Source: WTFV01 sp965200895 (lineage in GTDB: Bacteria; Acidobacteriota; Vicinamibacteria; Vicinamibacterales; UBA8438). From it: a DNA stretch of 64,000 nt. Below, one piece after another: positions 25,049 to 33,520 of the stretch; positions within the stretch are counted from its first letter, which is position 1; the number at the start of each line of letters is the position of its first letter. A program made the translations under genes and the position numbers. A model generated the notes under the pieces. It had not been told where the DNA came from, did no database searches, and saw only the letters and a program-made list of their open reading frames with translations. Location of the stretch: the NCBI GenBank assembly GCA_965200895.1, contig CBDAVM010000001.1, positions 2,046,001 to 2,110,000 of the forward strand, written 5' to 3'.

Positions 25049-26959
25049 ATGATGCCTACCGAAACGTGTGGCGCAACTCGACATGGTGCCCGGCTGCTGG
25101 TCGTGGCGGTGTGCGCGGCGGTTCCGTTCCTGACCGGGATCGGACTGCAGGCCGAGGTGCCGGGAACGGCGACCGTGTCGGGGACCGTGACGGCCTCCGA
25201 GTCGTTCACGGCGGCGCAGGTCTATCTGCGCAATCTGGACCGGGACATGGTGTACATGGTCTACACCAACAAGGGGCAGTACCGGGCCGTTGCCCTGTTT
25301 CCGGGCACCTACGAGGTGAGCGCCAGCACGAAGCGTCTCGAATCGGACGTCCGCACCGTCACACTGGGCGCCGGCGACGCCGGGCAGGTCGATCTGACGC
25401 TGGGCGCGCTCGAGGGCGACGCGCCCCCGCTCGTCATCCCCGCCGGCCGGACCGCGATGGAAAGCGGGGCGTCCGGGGCGTTCGAGTACGCGAGCTACGA
25501 CGAGATCTATCCGCCGGGTCCCGGCCGGGAGGTCGCCGAGCAGGTCTGCATGGCATGCCACGGGGAGAACTTCTTCCCCACGCGGCCGGGGACCGAGCGG
25601 CAGTGGATGTCCTGGATCGACCACATGGTCGGCAGCACGCTTGGGGAGCAGGATCCCACCCGCTACGCGCAGGGGCTGCTGTCGTTCCGCGCGTCGATGT
25701 TCCGCTTCGGCCGCCAGGATCGGGACGACCTGCTGGCGTACGTCGTCGAGAACTTCGGGCCTGACAGCAAGCGCCGCCGGGTGCGCATCGAGCAGCAGAC
25801 GCCGGTCGACGAAGAGGCCCTCGGCAAGGCGATGTACATCGAGTACTACCTTGCCAAGGATGGACCCGACGAGGGCGTCAACGACTCCCGGTGGGCGCGT
25901 GACCGGGTCGCACGGTACGGACAGGACCCGCGCTTCGACGCCGACGGCAACGTCTGGCTGGTCGACCGCGGCGTGCCGCACCGCCTGGTGAAGCTGGATC
26001 CGCGGACCGGCGAACAGTGGGAGTACCTCTATCCCGATCCGCGCAACGGCAACCACGAGATCCTCATCGATCCGTCCGGCCTGATCTGGCTGCCGGAGCA
26101 CCGCGGCCGCACCGGGGCCAAGGAGAAGCGGCTCCTCGGGTTCAACCCCGAGACCGAGGCGTTCGAGTACCGGATCCCGATGGACCCCGACGACGTCGTG
26201 CGCAACCCGACGAAGTTCCTGCAGTCGCTGGCGATGGACTCGCAGGGCAACATCTACGTCGGATGGATCATGGGCGGCGCCCTCAGCAAGTGGGACCGGG
26301 CCACCGGCGAGGTGTCGGTATTCCGCATCCCGACCCCGCACGCCATTCCCTACGGCGTGGTGGCCGACCGCAACGACAACATCTGGATCGCACTCTGGAG
26401 CGGGGGCAAGATCGTCAAGTTCGATACCTCGAACAACTCGTGGACCGAGTTCACCGCCCCCACCTACCCGGGGCACACGCGGCGGCTGAACGTCGATTCG
26501 CAGAACAACATCTGGTGGGGCATCTACTCGGCCGGCAAGCGGCCCGGCAAGCTGGTCAAGCTGGACCAGTCCACGGGCAGGATGACCGAGTGGGCGATCC
26601 CGCAGCAGAACGCCGAGCCGTACGATGTGGCCGCCGACCCGGAGGACAATATCTGGGCTCCCGACGTCGGCCAGCGGACCGACGGCGAGTACGGCGCCAC
26701 GATCTGGAAGTTCGATCCGCGGACCGAGGAGTTCACCTTCTATCCGAAGCCGCAGCGGCACGCCGACTCGCCCAAGATCCAGATCACGCGCGACGGCGCC
26801 GTCTGGTACTCGCCGCGCGGCAGCCGCGAGGCGCCCGCCTTCGGGGTGCTGTATCCGGACATGGACAGGATCGACGACCTGGGCGCGTACTACACGTACG
26901 GGCCGCCCGGGTATCCGTTCCCGGGCCCGTCCACGGAGACGAATTCCGACGGGAACTGA
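25049..26959 (+). CDS. Cytochrome c / Vgb-type beta-propeller fusion protein
   Basis: This 636-residue exported protein has a signal peptide (LLVVAVCAAVPFLTGIGLQA). A carboxypeptidase-regulatory-like domain spans about 33-115 (SGTVTASESFTAAQVYLRNL), and a monoheme cytochrome domain holds CMACH at 167-171. A six/seven-bladed streptogramin-lyase (Vgb)-like propeller runs from about 285 to 620 with repeats such as FDADGNVWLVDRG, DSQGNIYVGWIMGG, DRNDNIWIALWSGGKIVKFD, DSQNNIWWG and DPEDNIWAPDVG. This three-part fusion recurs in Acidobacteria and probably serves a periplasmic redox or sensing role, not antibiotic lysis. AAGGAG lies six bases before the ATG. A strong hairpin terminator follows at 27010. 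Confidence 0.82.
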   Translation: MMPTETCGATRHGARLLVVAVCAAVPFLTGIGLQAEVPGTATVSGTVTASESFTAAQVYLRNLDRDMVYMVYTNKGQYRAVALFPGTYEVSASTKRLESDVRTVTLGAGDAGQVDLTLGALEGDAPPLVIPAGRTAMESGASGAFEYASYDEIYPPGPGREVAEQVCMACHGENFFPTRPGTERQWMSWIDHMVGSTLGEQDPTRYAQGLLSFRASMFRFGRQDRDDLLAYVVENFGPDSKRRRVRIEQQTPVDEEALGKAMYIEYYLAKDGPDEGVNDSRWARDRVARYGQDPRFDADGNVWLVDRGVPHRLVKLDPRTGEQWEYLYPDPRNGNHEILIDPSGLIWLPEHRGRTGAKEKRLLGFNPETEAFEYRIPMDPDDVVRNPTKFLQSLAMDSQGNIYVGWIMGGALSKWDRATGEVSVFRIPTPHAIPYGVVADRNDNIWIALWSGGKIVKFDTSNNSWTEFTAPTYPGHTRRLNVDSQNNIWWGIYSAGKRPGKLVKLDQSTGRMTEWAIPQQNAEPYDVAADPEDNIWAPDVGQRTDGEYGATIWKFDPRTEEFTFYPKPQRHADSPKIQITRDGAVWYSPRGSREAPAFGVLYPDMDRIDDLGAYYTYGPPGYPFPGPSTETNSDGN

Positions 26960-27009
26960 GCGCTCCAGGGCGAACCGCGCCCCGGAGCGGCGTATCGGGG
27001 GCTGTGGCC

Positions 27010-27053
27010 GACCGGCATCCTTCCTGCGGTGGGGAAGAATGCCGGTCGGTTTT
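27010..27053 (+). terminator. Rho-independent terminator
   Basis: GACCGGCAT (27010-27018) pairs with ATGCCGGTC (27039-27047) through a stem extended by CTT/AAG, and is followed by GGTTTT. It lies 50 bp after the cytochrome/propeller gene. Confidence 0.75.
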
Positions 27054-27080
27054 CTGTACGGGGTGTAGGGTCAGGAGAGT

Positions 27081-27167
27081 CGTTCGTGTGGTGCCAGGGG
27101 GCCGGACCAGAAGGCCAGGGACCGACACCCGCGGGCGATGCCGTTCGTGGTGCCAAGGGGCCGGACC
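27081..27167. repeat. Imperfect direct repeat (~27 bp, two copies)
   Basis: CGTTCGTG, two variable bases, then GTGCCAGGGGGCCGGACC occurs at 27081-27108, and again as CGTTCGTGGTGCCAAGGGGC plus CGGACC at 27142-27167. The pair sits between the terminator and the 3' end of the ankyrin gene. Role unknown. Confidence 0.5.
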
Positions 27168-27196
27168 TGGGGCCAGCAGCCCGGTGGCGGTGCGCA

Positions 27197-28687
27197 TCAA
27201 GGTGTCGCGCCGTGCGCGACGAGAAACGCCACGACTTCGTCGAACCCGTTGATCCGGGCCGCGCTGACGGCCGTCCGGCCGCGCGCGTTCGCGGCGTTCA
27301 CGTCGACGCCCAGCGCGACGGCCGCCTGCACAGCCTTCAGCGTCGTCGCCTCGACCGCGGCGCGATCGGGACCCCGGCCGAGCTCGGTGGACTCCGCGAC
27401 TCTGCCGTGGTGATCCACGGACCAGAGCGGGTCGCGTCCGCCCAGTCCGACCGCCGCCATCAGGGCGCTCGTCTCGCCTTCCTCGACCCACATCCGGCTC
27501 GCGGCCGTCCCGCGGTCGCGGGTCCAGTACGCCGGGCTGTGCGTGGCCGCAGGATCGGCGCCGTGCCGGGCCAGCAGCCGCATGAGGTCCGCGTCCCGGT
27601 GGCGCGCCGCCAGCCAGAACGCCGGCGCGCCGACGAACCAGGGCGGGAAGAAGAAGTCCGCGCTGTCGCGCGTGTAACGCGTCGAGGCCGACACCCGGGC
27701 GTCCGGATCCGAGCCGGCCGAGAGCAGCGCCTCGGCCAGTATCGCGTCCCGGTGCAGAATCGCCGCGTGCAGCGGGGCATAGCCGCCGTCGGCCGCATTC
27801 GGATCCGCACCGTGATCCAGCAGGAACGCGCCGACGGCTCCGTGTCCGCTCAGCGCCGCGAGAGCCAGCGCGCTCGCCCCGTCCGGCGTCGTCTCGTCGA
27901 CGTCGGCGCCCGCCGCCACGAGCAGCCGCGCCGAAGTGAGGTCTCCCACCCGCGCGGCGAACAGCAACGGCGTGAAGCCCCCGCTCTGCACCTCGGTGAT
28001 GTAGCACTCCTCCCGCGGCACGCACTGCAGACCGTAGTTCGCGTACGTCGGAATCGTCTTGACGGTCTCGGTGAACGTGGTCGAGCGCGCGTGCACGTCG
28101 GCGCCGTGCGCCAGGAGCACCTCCACGACAGCCGGGTGCCGTTGCGCGACCGCCCACATGAGGGCGGTCTGCGCGCCGTAGGCCCCCGCCTCGGTGGCGG
28201 CGTCGACGTCGGCGCCCGCGGCCAGCAGTCGGCCGACCAGGTCGGCGTTGCCCGTGCGGGCCGCCGTCATCAGCGGCGTCTCTCCGAACGGCAACGCCGT
28301 GTTCGGGTTCGCCCCGGCTTCGAGCAGGGCTTTCGCCATGGCCGAGCTGCCGTTCTCGCAGGCGGCCCAGAGCGGAGTGACCCCGAGGTCGTTCGCCGCG
28401 TCGACGTCGGCCCCCGCACGAATCAACCGCGCCGCGATCTCGCGGTTGTCCCGGTAGCTCGCCCAGTGCAGGGCGGTGGACCCGTCTCCCTGGGGAGCGT
28501 CGACATCGACGCTCGCTTCGAGCAACGCCCGGACGGCGGCCCAATCGGCCTGCCTGGCGGCGTCGGCGAGTGGCGCCTCGGGCGGCGCCGCAGTCGCGAC
28601 GCGCAGTCCCGTCAGGGCCACCAGCAACGCGGATCGACAGATGCGCGCCACCGGCATCCTCGCGCCACCTCGCTTCCCGCTCGGCAT
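27197..28687 (-). CDS. Secreted ankyrin-repeat protein
   Basis: This 496-residue protein begins with a signal-like segment (RSALLVALTGLRVATAAPP). It is followed by about ten ankyrin repeats from residue 38 to the end, for example DGSTALHWASYRDNREIAAR, GETPLMTAARTGNADLVGRL, GGYAPLHAAILHRDAILAEA and GRTAVSAARINGFDEVVAFL. One repeat carries a cysteine-containing insertion (YGLQCVPREECYITEVQSG), probably a disulfide loop. GGAGG lies five bases before the ATG and overlaps the stop region of the upstream DUF1552 remnant, so both belonged to one operon. Ankyrin proteins bind other proteins; the partner is unknown. Confidence 0.85.
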   Translation of the reverse strand: MPSGKRGGARMPVARICRSALLVALTGLRVATAAPPEAPLADAARQADWAAVRALLEASVDVDAPQGDGSTALHWASYRDNREIAARLIRAGADVDAANDLGVTPLWAACENGSSAMAKALLEAGANPNTALPFGETPLMTAARTGNADLVGRLLAAGADVDAATEAGAYGAQTALMWAVAQRHPAVVEVLLAHGADVHARSTTFTETVKTIPTYANYGLQCVPREECYITEVQSGGFTPLLFAARVGDLTSARLLVAAGADVDETTPDGASALALAALSGHGAVGAFLLDHGADPNAADGGYAPLHAAILHRDAILAEALLSAGSDPDARVSASTRYTRDSADFFFPPWFVGAPAFWLAARHRDADLMRLLARHGADPAATHSPAYWTRDRGTAASRMWVEEGETSALMAAVGLGGRDPLWSVDHHGRVAESTELGRGPDRAAVEATTLKAVQAAVALGVDVNAANARGRTAVSAARINGFDEVVAFLVAHGATP

Positions 28688-29194
28688 CTACACCTCCGAC
28701 AGCGTATCGATCGCATCGAGCGGCAGGGGGCCGGTACTGCCTCCGACACGGTCCAGGGGGACGTCGAACTTGTCCAGGAGGGTGAGCAGGAGGTTGGCGT
28801 GCGACGTGCCTGCATCGTACGCGAGATGCCGTCCTCCCTTCAGCTTTCCCCCGCAACCGCCGAGCACGAGCAGCGGCACGTTGTTGCCGGCATGGCGTGT
28901 GCTGTTGGACATGCACGTGCCGTACACGATGGCCATGTTGTCGAGCAGCGAACCGTCCTGGTCCGGCGTCGCCCGGAGCCGCTCCAGATACCTCGCGGTC
29001 AGCGCCGCGTGGTACGTGTTGACCTTGGACATCCGGGCGATGAGCGCCGGATCGTTGCCGTGGTGCGACAGCGGATGGTGCGGGTCGCCGACGCCCACTT
29101 CGGGATAGGTCCTGGTGCTCTGCTCCCGGCCGAGCATGAACGTCGACACGCGGGTGATGTCGCTGCGCAGCGCCAGGAACTGCAGGTCGAACAT
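28688..29194 (-). pseudogene. DUF1552 protein, N-terminally truncated
   Basis: The last ~165 residues of a DUF1552 protein remain: MFDLQFLALRSDITRVSTFM, LGREQSTRTYPEVGVGDPHH, NTYHAALTARYLERL and DNMAIVYGTCMSNSTRHAGN. Complete members are far longer, usually above 400 residues. Upstream of FDLQ the frame hits a stop at about 29226, and the neighbouring frame offers only GDIRRLH, so the 5' two-thirds are gone. Family members occur with DUF1592/cytochrome-like proteins in Planctomycetes and Acidobacteria; function unknown. The 3' end overlaps the ribosome-binding region of the ankyrin gene. Confidence 0.75.
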
Positions 29195-29256
29195 CAGTGC
29201 AGCCGCCTGATGTCCCCGCGGAGGCCAGGCTCACGCGTAGTAACCCGATAAAGAGA

Positions 29257-29406
29257 GTGTCGGAGACGAAGACCTACCGCATTCCGCAGGTGGTGGAGGA
29301 GAAGGACCCGACACCGGTGCCGGTTCTTCCGCCAGCCGGGGTCGTGCTGCTGATGGCGCTGTTGTTCGGCGCCGCTGGCCGTCTCACGCGTGGGCGGCGA
29401 TCGTGA
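29257..29406 (+). CDS. Short peptide ending in a PEP-CTERM-like sorting signal (probable truncated gene)
   Basis: A 49-residue frame from a GTG reads YRIPQVVEEKDPTPVP, then a hydrophobic helix LPPAGVVLLMALLFGAAG, then a basic end RLTRGRRS. This three-part tail (Pro-rich motif, membrane helix, Arg cluster) is the layout of exosortase or rhombosortase sorting signals at the ends of surface proteins. On its own it has no passenger domain. Since it starts about 30 bp from the beheaded DUF1552 gene on the other strand, I take it as the end of a surface protein whose body was lost in the same deletion. It could also be a genuine small membrane peptide. Confidence 0.45.
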   Translation: MSETKTYRIPQVVEEKDPTPVPVLPPAGVVLLMALLFGAAGRLTRGRRS

Positions 29407-29447
29407 ACGGATCCGGCGTGGTCGGTTGCGTGGGCATGGAGGTATCG

Positions 29448-31457
29448 ATGCGGAGGACATGGCTTCACGTCGCGCGGACGGGCGCGGTGATGCTGGCGGC
29501 GGCTCTCGTCATCGTGGCTCCGGCCACCGCCGCGTCGGAGACGCGGGTGGCGCTGGTCATCGGCAACAGCGCCTACTCGCACACGGTCCCGCTGCGCAAT
29601 CCGCCGAACGACGCGGCGGATGTGGCGGCGGCGCTCGATCGGCTGGGCTTCGATGTCGTCCGCGCGAACGATCTGACGTACGAAGGGCTTCGGAGGACCC
29701 TGCTCGCGTTCAAGGAGCGGAGCGCCGAGGCGTCCGTTTCGGTGGTGTTCTACGCCGGCCACGCCATCGAGATGGATGGAGAGAACTACCTGGTGCCGGT
29801 GGATGGCCGGCTCGCCATGGAGAGCGACGTGCAGCTTGAAGCGGTGCCCGCCGACCTCGTGTTGTCGGCGACCGAGGGCGCGTCTCGGCTGCGGGTGATG
29901 GTGCTGGACGCCTGTCGGAACAATCCCTTCGAGGTGCGGTCCGGGAACGCGAGTCGCGGGACGCGCATCGGTCGCGGGCTGGCGGAACTCGACGACGGAC
30001 GTCTGGGCAACAACATCGTGGTGGCGTATGCGACGGCGGCGGGATTCACGGCGGACGACGGCCCCGCCGCCGCGCGCAACAGCCCGTTCACGCAGGCGCT
30101 GAAGCAGCATCTCGAGACGCCGAACCTCGAGGTGCACATGATGTTCCGGCACGTCAGGGACACGGTGATGCGTCTCACCGGCAGCGAACAGCGGCCGTAC
30201 CTGTATGCGTCGCTGTCGGCGGAGCCGTACTACCTGAACCCGGCCGCGTCCACGAGTGTGAACGTGAGCGATCCGGGAGCGCAGAAGCTGGTCGAGACGT
30301 TGGGGCGTCCGTTGTCGCCGGTCACGCAGCACGAGAACGGCTGGACGGACCTGCACTACGCGGCGGTGCTGAACCTGCCGCGGCTGGTGGCGGCTCTGGC
30401 GGAGCGGGGCGCTGACGTCGACGCCGCACTGCTCCGGGACCAGGGGGAGATCGGCTCTCCCGTCGTATCGGCCTTGCAGGCATTGGGTGCGCCGGCGGTC
30501 GGTCGTCTGCGCCGCGACGGGGCGACGCCGCTGCATCTGGCGGTGCGAAGCCGAAGCCGCGGCGCAGCGGATGAGCTGCTGGCGCGGGGAGCCGATGTCG
30601 ACCGTGGCGATGCAGCGGGTCGGACGCCGCTGCACGACGCCGCGGCGTTGGGGGATGCCGGTCTGCTCCGGACGCTGCTCTCGAAGGGTGCGAGCGTGCG
30701 GGCGCGGGACGCGCTCGGCGACACGCCGTTGCATGTGGCGGCGCGTGCGGGCGCACGGGGCGCCATCCCGACGCTGGTGGGCGGCGGCGCAGATCTGGAG
30801 GCGCGCAACGATACCGGCGCGACACCGCTGGACGTGTTCGGCCGGGGCGAAGTGCGCGAACCGCCGGTGGAAGCGCCGCGCTCCGGTGATTCGTACCCGG
30901 TGGCGGCCGGACGGCCGGAGGCGCCGCGCGAGGCGTTCGAGGTCGTCGGTCCGCGGCCGGTCCAGGCGACCGACGCGCTGTTCTGGGACTCGATCCGGAA
31001 TTCCTCGGATCCGGGGAATTTCGAGGAGTACCTGCGGCGCTGGCCCGCGGGGCAGTTCGCGGTGGTGGCGCGAGGGCGCCTGACGGAGCTGGCCGAAGGG
31101 GAGTTGTTCGAGGCGGCGCGGTCGGACGATGTCGACCGGATCGGTTTGTCCTTCGGCCGCGGAGCCCGCGCGGAGACGACGGACGCGGCTGGCTATTCGC
31201 CGCTCCACCATGCGGCGCAGGCCAACGCCGCTGCGGCCGTCGCGCGGCTGATTGCCGAGGGCGCGCCGGTCGACGCGCGCACGGTGGTCGGGAATACGCC
31301 GCTGCATCTCGCCGTCCTGCGCGGCGCGCACGATGCCGTGCGGGCGTTGATGCAGGCCGGGGCGGACGCGCGGGCGATGAACAACGGTGGCCAGACGCCG
31401 TTGTTCATCGCCCGGCTGCGGTCGGATGCCACGGTGGTCGCGGAGCTGGAACGGTGA
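29448..31457 (+). CDS. Exported caspase-like (metacaspase) protease with ankyrin repeats
   Basis: This 669-residue protein has a signal peptide (GAVMLAAALVIVAPATAAS). A peptidase C14 caspase domain spans about 32-270: RVALVIGNSAYSHTVPLRNP, then the His of the dyad in VVFYAGHAIEMDG (H105) and the Cys in VMVLDACRNNPFE (C156), both present. From about 310 come ankyrin repeats (GWTDLHYAAVLNLPRLVAAL, GATPLHLAVRSRSRGAADEL, GDTPLHVAARAGARGAIPTL). A spacer at about 455-560 resembles the region seen after bacterial caspases (DALFWDSIRNSSDPGNFEEY, then LRRWPAGQFA), and two more ankyrins follow. GGAGG lies five bases before the chosen ATG. The next gene begins on its stop codon. Bacterial caspase homologues act in regulated proteolysis, some in defence; the role here is unknown. 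Confidence 0.85.
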   Translation: MRRTWLHVARTGAVMLAAALVIVAPATAASETRVALVIGNSAYSHTVPLRNPPNDAADVAAALDRLGFDVVRANDLTYEGLRRTLLAFKERSAEASVSVVFYAGHAIEMDGENYLVPVDGRLAMESDVQLEAVPADLVLSATEGASRLRVMVLDACRNNPFEVRSGNASRGTRIGRGLAELDDGRLGNNIVVAYATAAGFTADDGPAAARNSPFTQALKQHLETPNLEVHMMFRHVRDTVMRLTGSEQRPYLYASLSAEPYYLNPAASTSVNVSDPGAQKLVETLGRPLSPVTQHENGWTDLHYAAVLNLPRLVAALAERGADVDAALLRDQGEIGSPVVSALQALGAPAVGRLRRDGATPLHLAVRSRSRGAADELLARGADVDRGDAAGRTPLHDAAALGDAGLLRTLLSKGASVRARDALGDTPLHVAARAGARGAIPTLVGGGADLEARNDTGATPLDVFGRGEVREPPVEAPRSGDSYPVAAGRPEAPREAFEVVGPRPVQATDALFWDSIRNSSDPGNFEEYLRRWPAGQFAVVARGRLTELAEGELFEAARSDDVDRIGLSFGRGARAETTDAAGYSPLHHAAQANAAAAVARLIAEGAPVDARTVVGNTPLHLAVLRGAHDAVRALMQAGADARAMNNGGQTPLFIARLRSDATVVAELER

Positions 31458-32720
31458 ACACGTCGCGGAGACATGCGCCGCGGCGGGCGCGCCGCGCGGC
31501 GCGGTGGCGAACGGCGGCCACGACCGCAGCCGTCCTGCTGGCGGCAACCCTTCCGGCGGCGACGACGGCGCGGGCACAGTCGGGCGTGATGACCAACGGC
31601 GAGGTCGCGGTCCGTGCGTCCCAGGGCGACGCGGACGCCGTGATCGTCGCAGCGGTGGCGACGGCCATCGCGGTCCGGTTCGATGTGAGCGAGGACGGCA
31701 TGGCCGGCCTGCGCGCACAGGGTGTGAGTGACGACGTGATTATCGCCATGCTGGCCAGGATGCAGGCGTCCGGCCGCTTGTTCGTGGAGACCGATCCGCC
31801 GCAGGGGGTGGTGACCGTGGACGGGCATCCGCTGGGGAACGCGCCGGTGGATGCGTACCTGTTGGCCGGCGACCATCGGGTCGTGCTCGTCCGGGACGGC
31901 TATCTGGAGGACAGCCGTCTCGTGGTACTGGTGTCGGGCGAGGAGGAGCGACTGCGCGTCGACCTCGCGCCGGCTCCCGAGATCGCGGGCGGCGGCGCCG
32001 GCGGTGGTTGGTGGCGGTGGGCGCTGCCGGTCGCGGGCGGCGGCGGCCCTGGCGGCCCGTGGCGACAGCGGGTCGGGCGCGGTCGTTCTCCCTCCAGCGC
32101 CTGCCCCCGCGAACGCGCCGCCGATTGCGGTGTTCACCGTGTCGCCGGAGGGCGGCGGCATGCAGGGAGTGACGGAGTACCGTTTCGACGCGGGCGCCTC
32201 GTCCGACCCCGACAACGACGGACTGACGTACGAATGGAATTTCGGCGACGGCGGCGTCTCCTCGGGCTCCGCTTCCGCCGTCGCGCACACCTACGACGGG
32301 GCCGGCGACTTCACGGTGTCGCTGACGGTGAGCGATGGGCAGAGTCAGGCGGTGACCACACGCCGCGTGTCGGTGAACCAGGACCTTGGCGGCGTGTTCG
32401 CGGGAACAAGAGTGACCGCCGACGGCGGCTTCCGTTTCGACAAGACCCTGACGCTGAGGCAAAACGGTGCGACTCTTGGCGGGAGCATGGACGCCCGCGT
32501 CAGCGGGCGTGCGGTCGGCACGTTTGTACTCCGCGCACTTGCCGGAACGATTACGGGCTCCGCCACGAACTTCGTGTGTCCCTGTGACGTCGAGTTCAGT
32601 GACCGGGGGTACAACTTCGAGGGCGTGGTCGAGCTCGGCAGCTCCACGATCGCGGGCGAGTACATCGTCAGACTGGACAGTGATGTCGTGCGGGGACGGG
32701 TGACGTTCGTACGCCAGTGA
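31454..32720 (+). pseudogene. PEGA-PKD domain protein, interrupted by a frameshift
   Basis: The gene starts at a GTG overlapping the caspase gene's stop. The first part has a signal peptide (TTAAVLLAATLPAATTARAQ), an N-terminal helical domain (GVSDDVIIAMLARMQASGR) and a PEGA domain (LFVETDPPQGVVTVDG, then YLLAGDHRVVLVRDGYLED). After a Gly-rich run near 32033-32052 the frame is lost. The other frame continues with AARGDSGSGAVVLPPAPAPA, a PKD domain (YRFDAGASSDPDNDGLTYEW, then NFGDGG) and a final beta domain ending VTFVRQ at 32720. One extra base in a GGC run accounts for it. It could be an assembly error, a real mutation or programmed slippage. If read through, the protein has about 420 residues. 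Confidence 0.75.
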
Positions 32721-32934
32721 CATGGGTGTGGTGGAGCCTGCCGCGGCGATGTTCGTGGCGTCCGGGACTGTCTCCGCCTAGCCCGACAATCGTCGCCTGC
32801 GGCTACGATTGCCGCCCAACCGGGCCTGACGGAGCCTGTACCGTTCCTGCGGCGCAGGCTCCTGGCGCCGGGTGCACCGCGCGGGAAGTTCGACGTAGCT
32901 GGACCGGACACACCGGACCGGGAGGAGATTGACG

Positions 32935-33480
32935 ATGCTGTCGAAGCTCGTCGCGTCGGTCACCGGGGTGACAGTCGCCGCGATCGTGATGGCGCATTCA
33001 CCGTCCGCACAGAACCGTGTGCGCCGGTCCATCGCGGGGCCGGTGACGGCTGATTCCGTGACTCGCGCCCTTCACATGGAGTCGCGCGACCGTGCGCTTG
33101 TCCTTGGGCCGAGCAGCTCGGCGGGCGACAGCGTGCTTCCGGAGGTGAGTCTGGTGCTGCGGATCGCGTTTCCGTTCGATTCCGCCGCGCTGAGCGCCGG
33201 CGCGATGGGCGATCTGGACGCCGTGGCCGCCGCCCTGCTCGCCCCGCAGTTGCAGAGTACGAACCTCACCCTGGAAGGCCATACGGACGCCGTGGGCGAC
33301 GAGCACTACAACCTGCGGCTCTCGCAACGGCGTGCCGACGCCGTGGTGGGGTATCTCGTCCAGCGGGGGGTTCCCGCCACCCGACTGCGCGCCGTCGGCT
33401 TTGGCGAGTCGCGTCCGCTGCCCGGACCGTCGCCGACCGATGGCCGGCAGCGGCGCGTGGAGATCGTACGCGCGTTCTGA
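32935..33480 (+). CDS. OmpA-family peptidoglycan-binding protein
   Basis: This 181-residue protein has a short signal peptide (VASVTGVTVAAIVMAHSPSA) and a C-terminal OmpA domain: LVLRIAFPFDSAALSAGAMG, LTLEGHTDAVGDEHYNLRLS, RRADAVVGYLVQRGVPATRL and GFGESRPLP. The conserved Asp and Arg that hold diaminopimelate (in TDAVGD and LSQRRAD) are present. GGAGGAG precedes the ATG by seven bases; a TTG six bases upstream is in frame but less likely. It has no beta-barrel, so it is a soluble or lipoprotein-like cell-wall anchor. It follows the caspase and PEGA genes on the same strand after 214 bp. Confidence 0.85.
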   Translation: MLSKLVASVTGVTVAAIVMAHSPSAQNRVRRSIAGPVTADSVTRALHMESRDRALVLGPSSSAGDSVLPEVSLVLRIAFPFDSAALSAGAMGDLDAVAAALLAPQLQSTNLTLEGHTDAVGDEHYNLRLSQRRADAVVGYLVQRGVPATRLRAVGFGESRPLPGPSPTDGRQRRVEIVRAF

Positions 33481-33520
33481 TTGCCGGCAATTGGGAGCTT
33501 GCGTGCCGGTTGAGCGGCAG

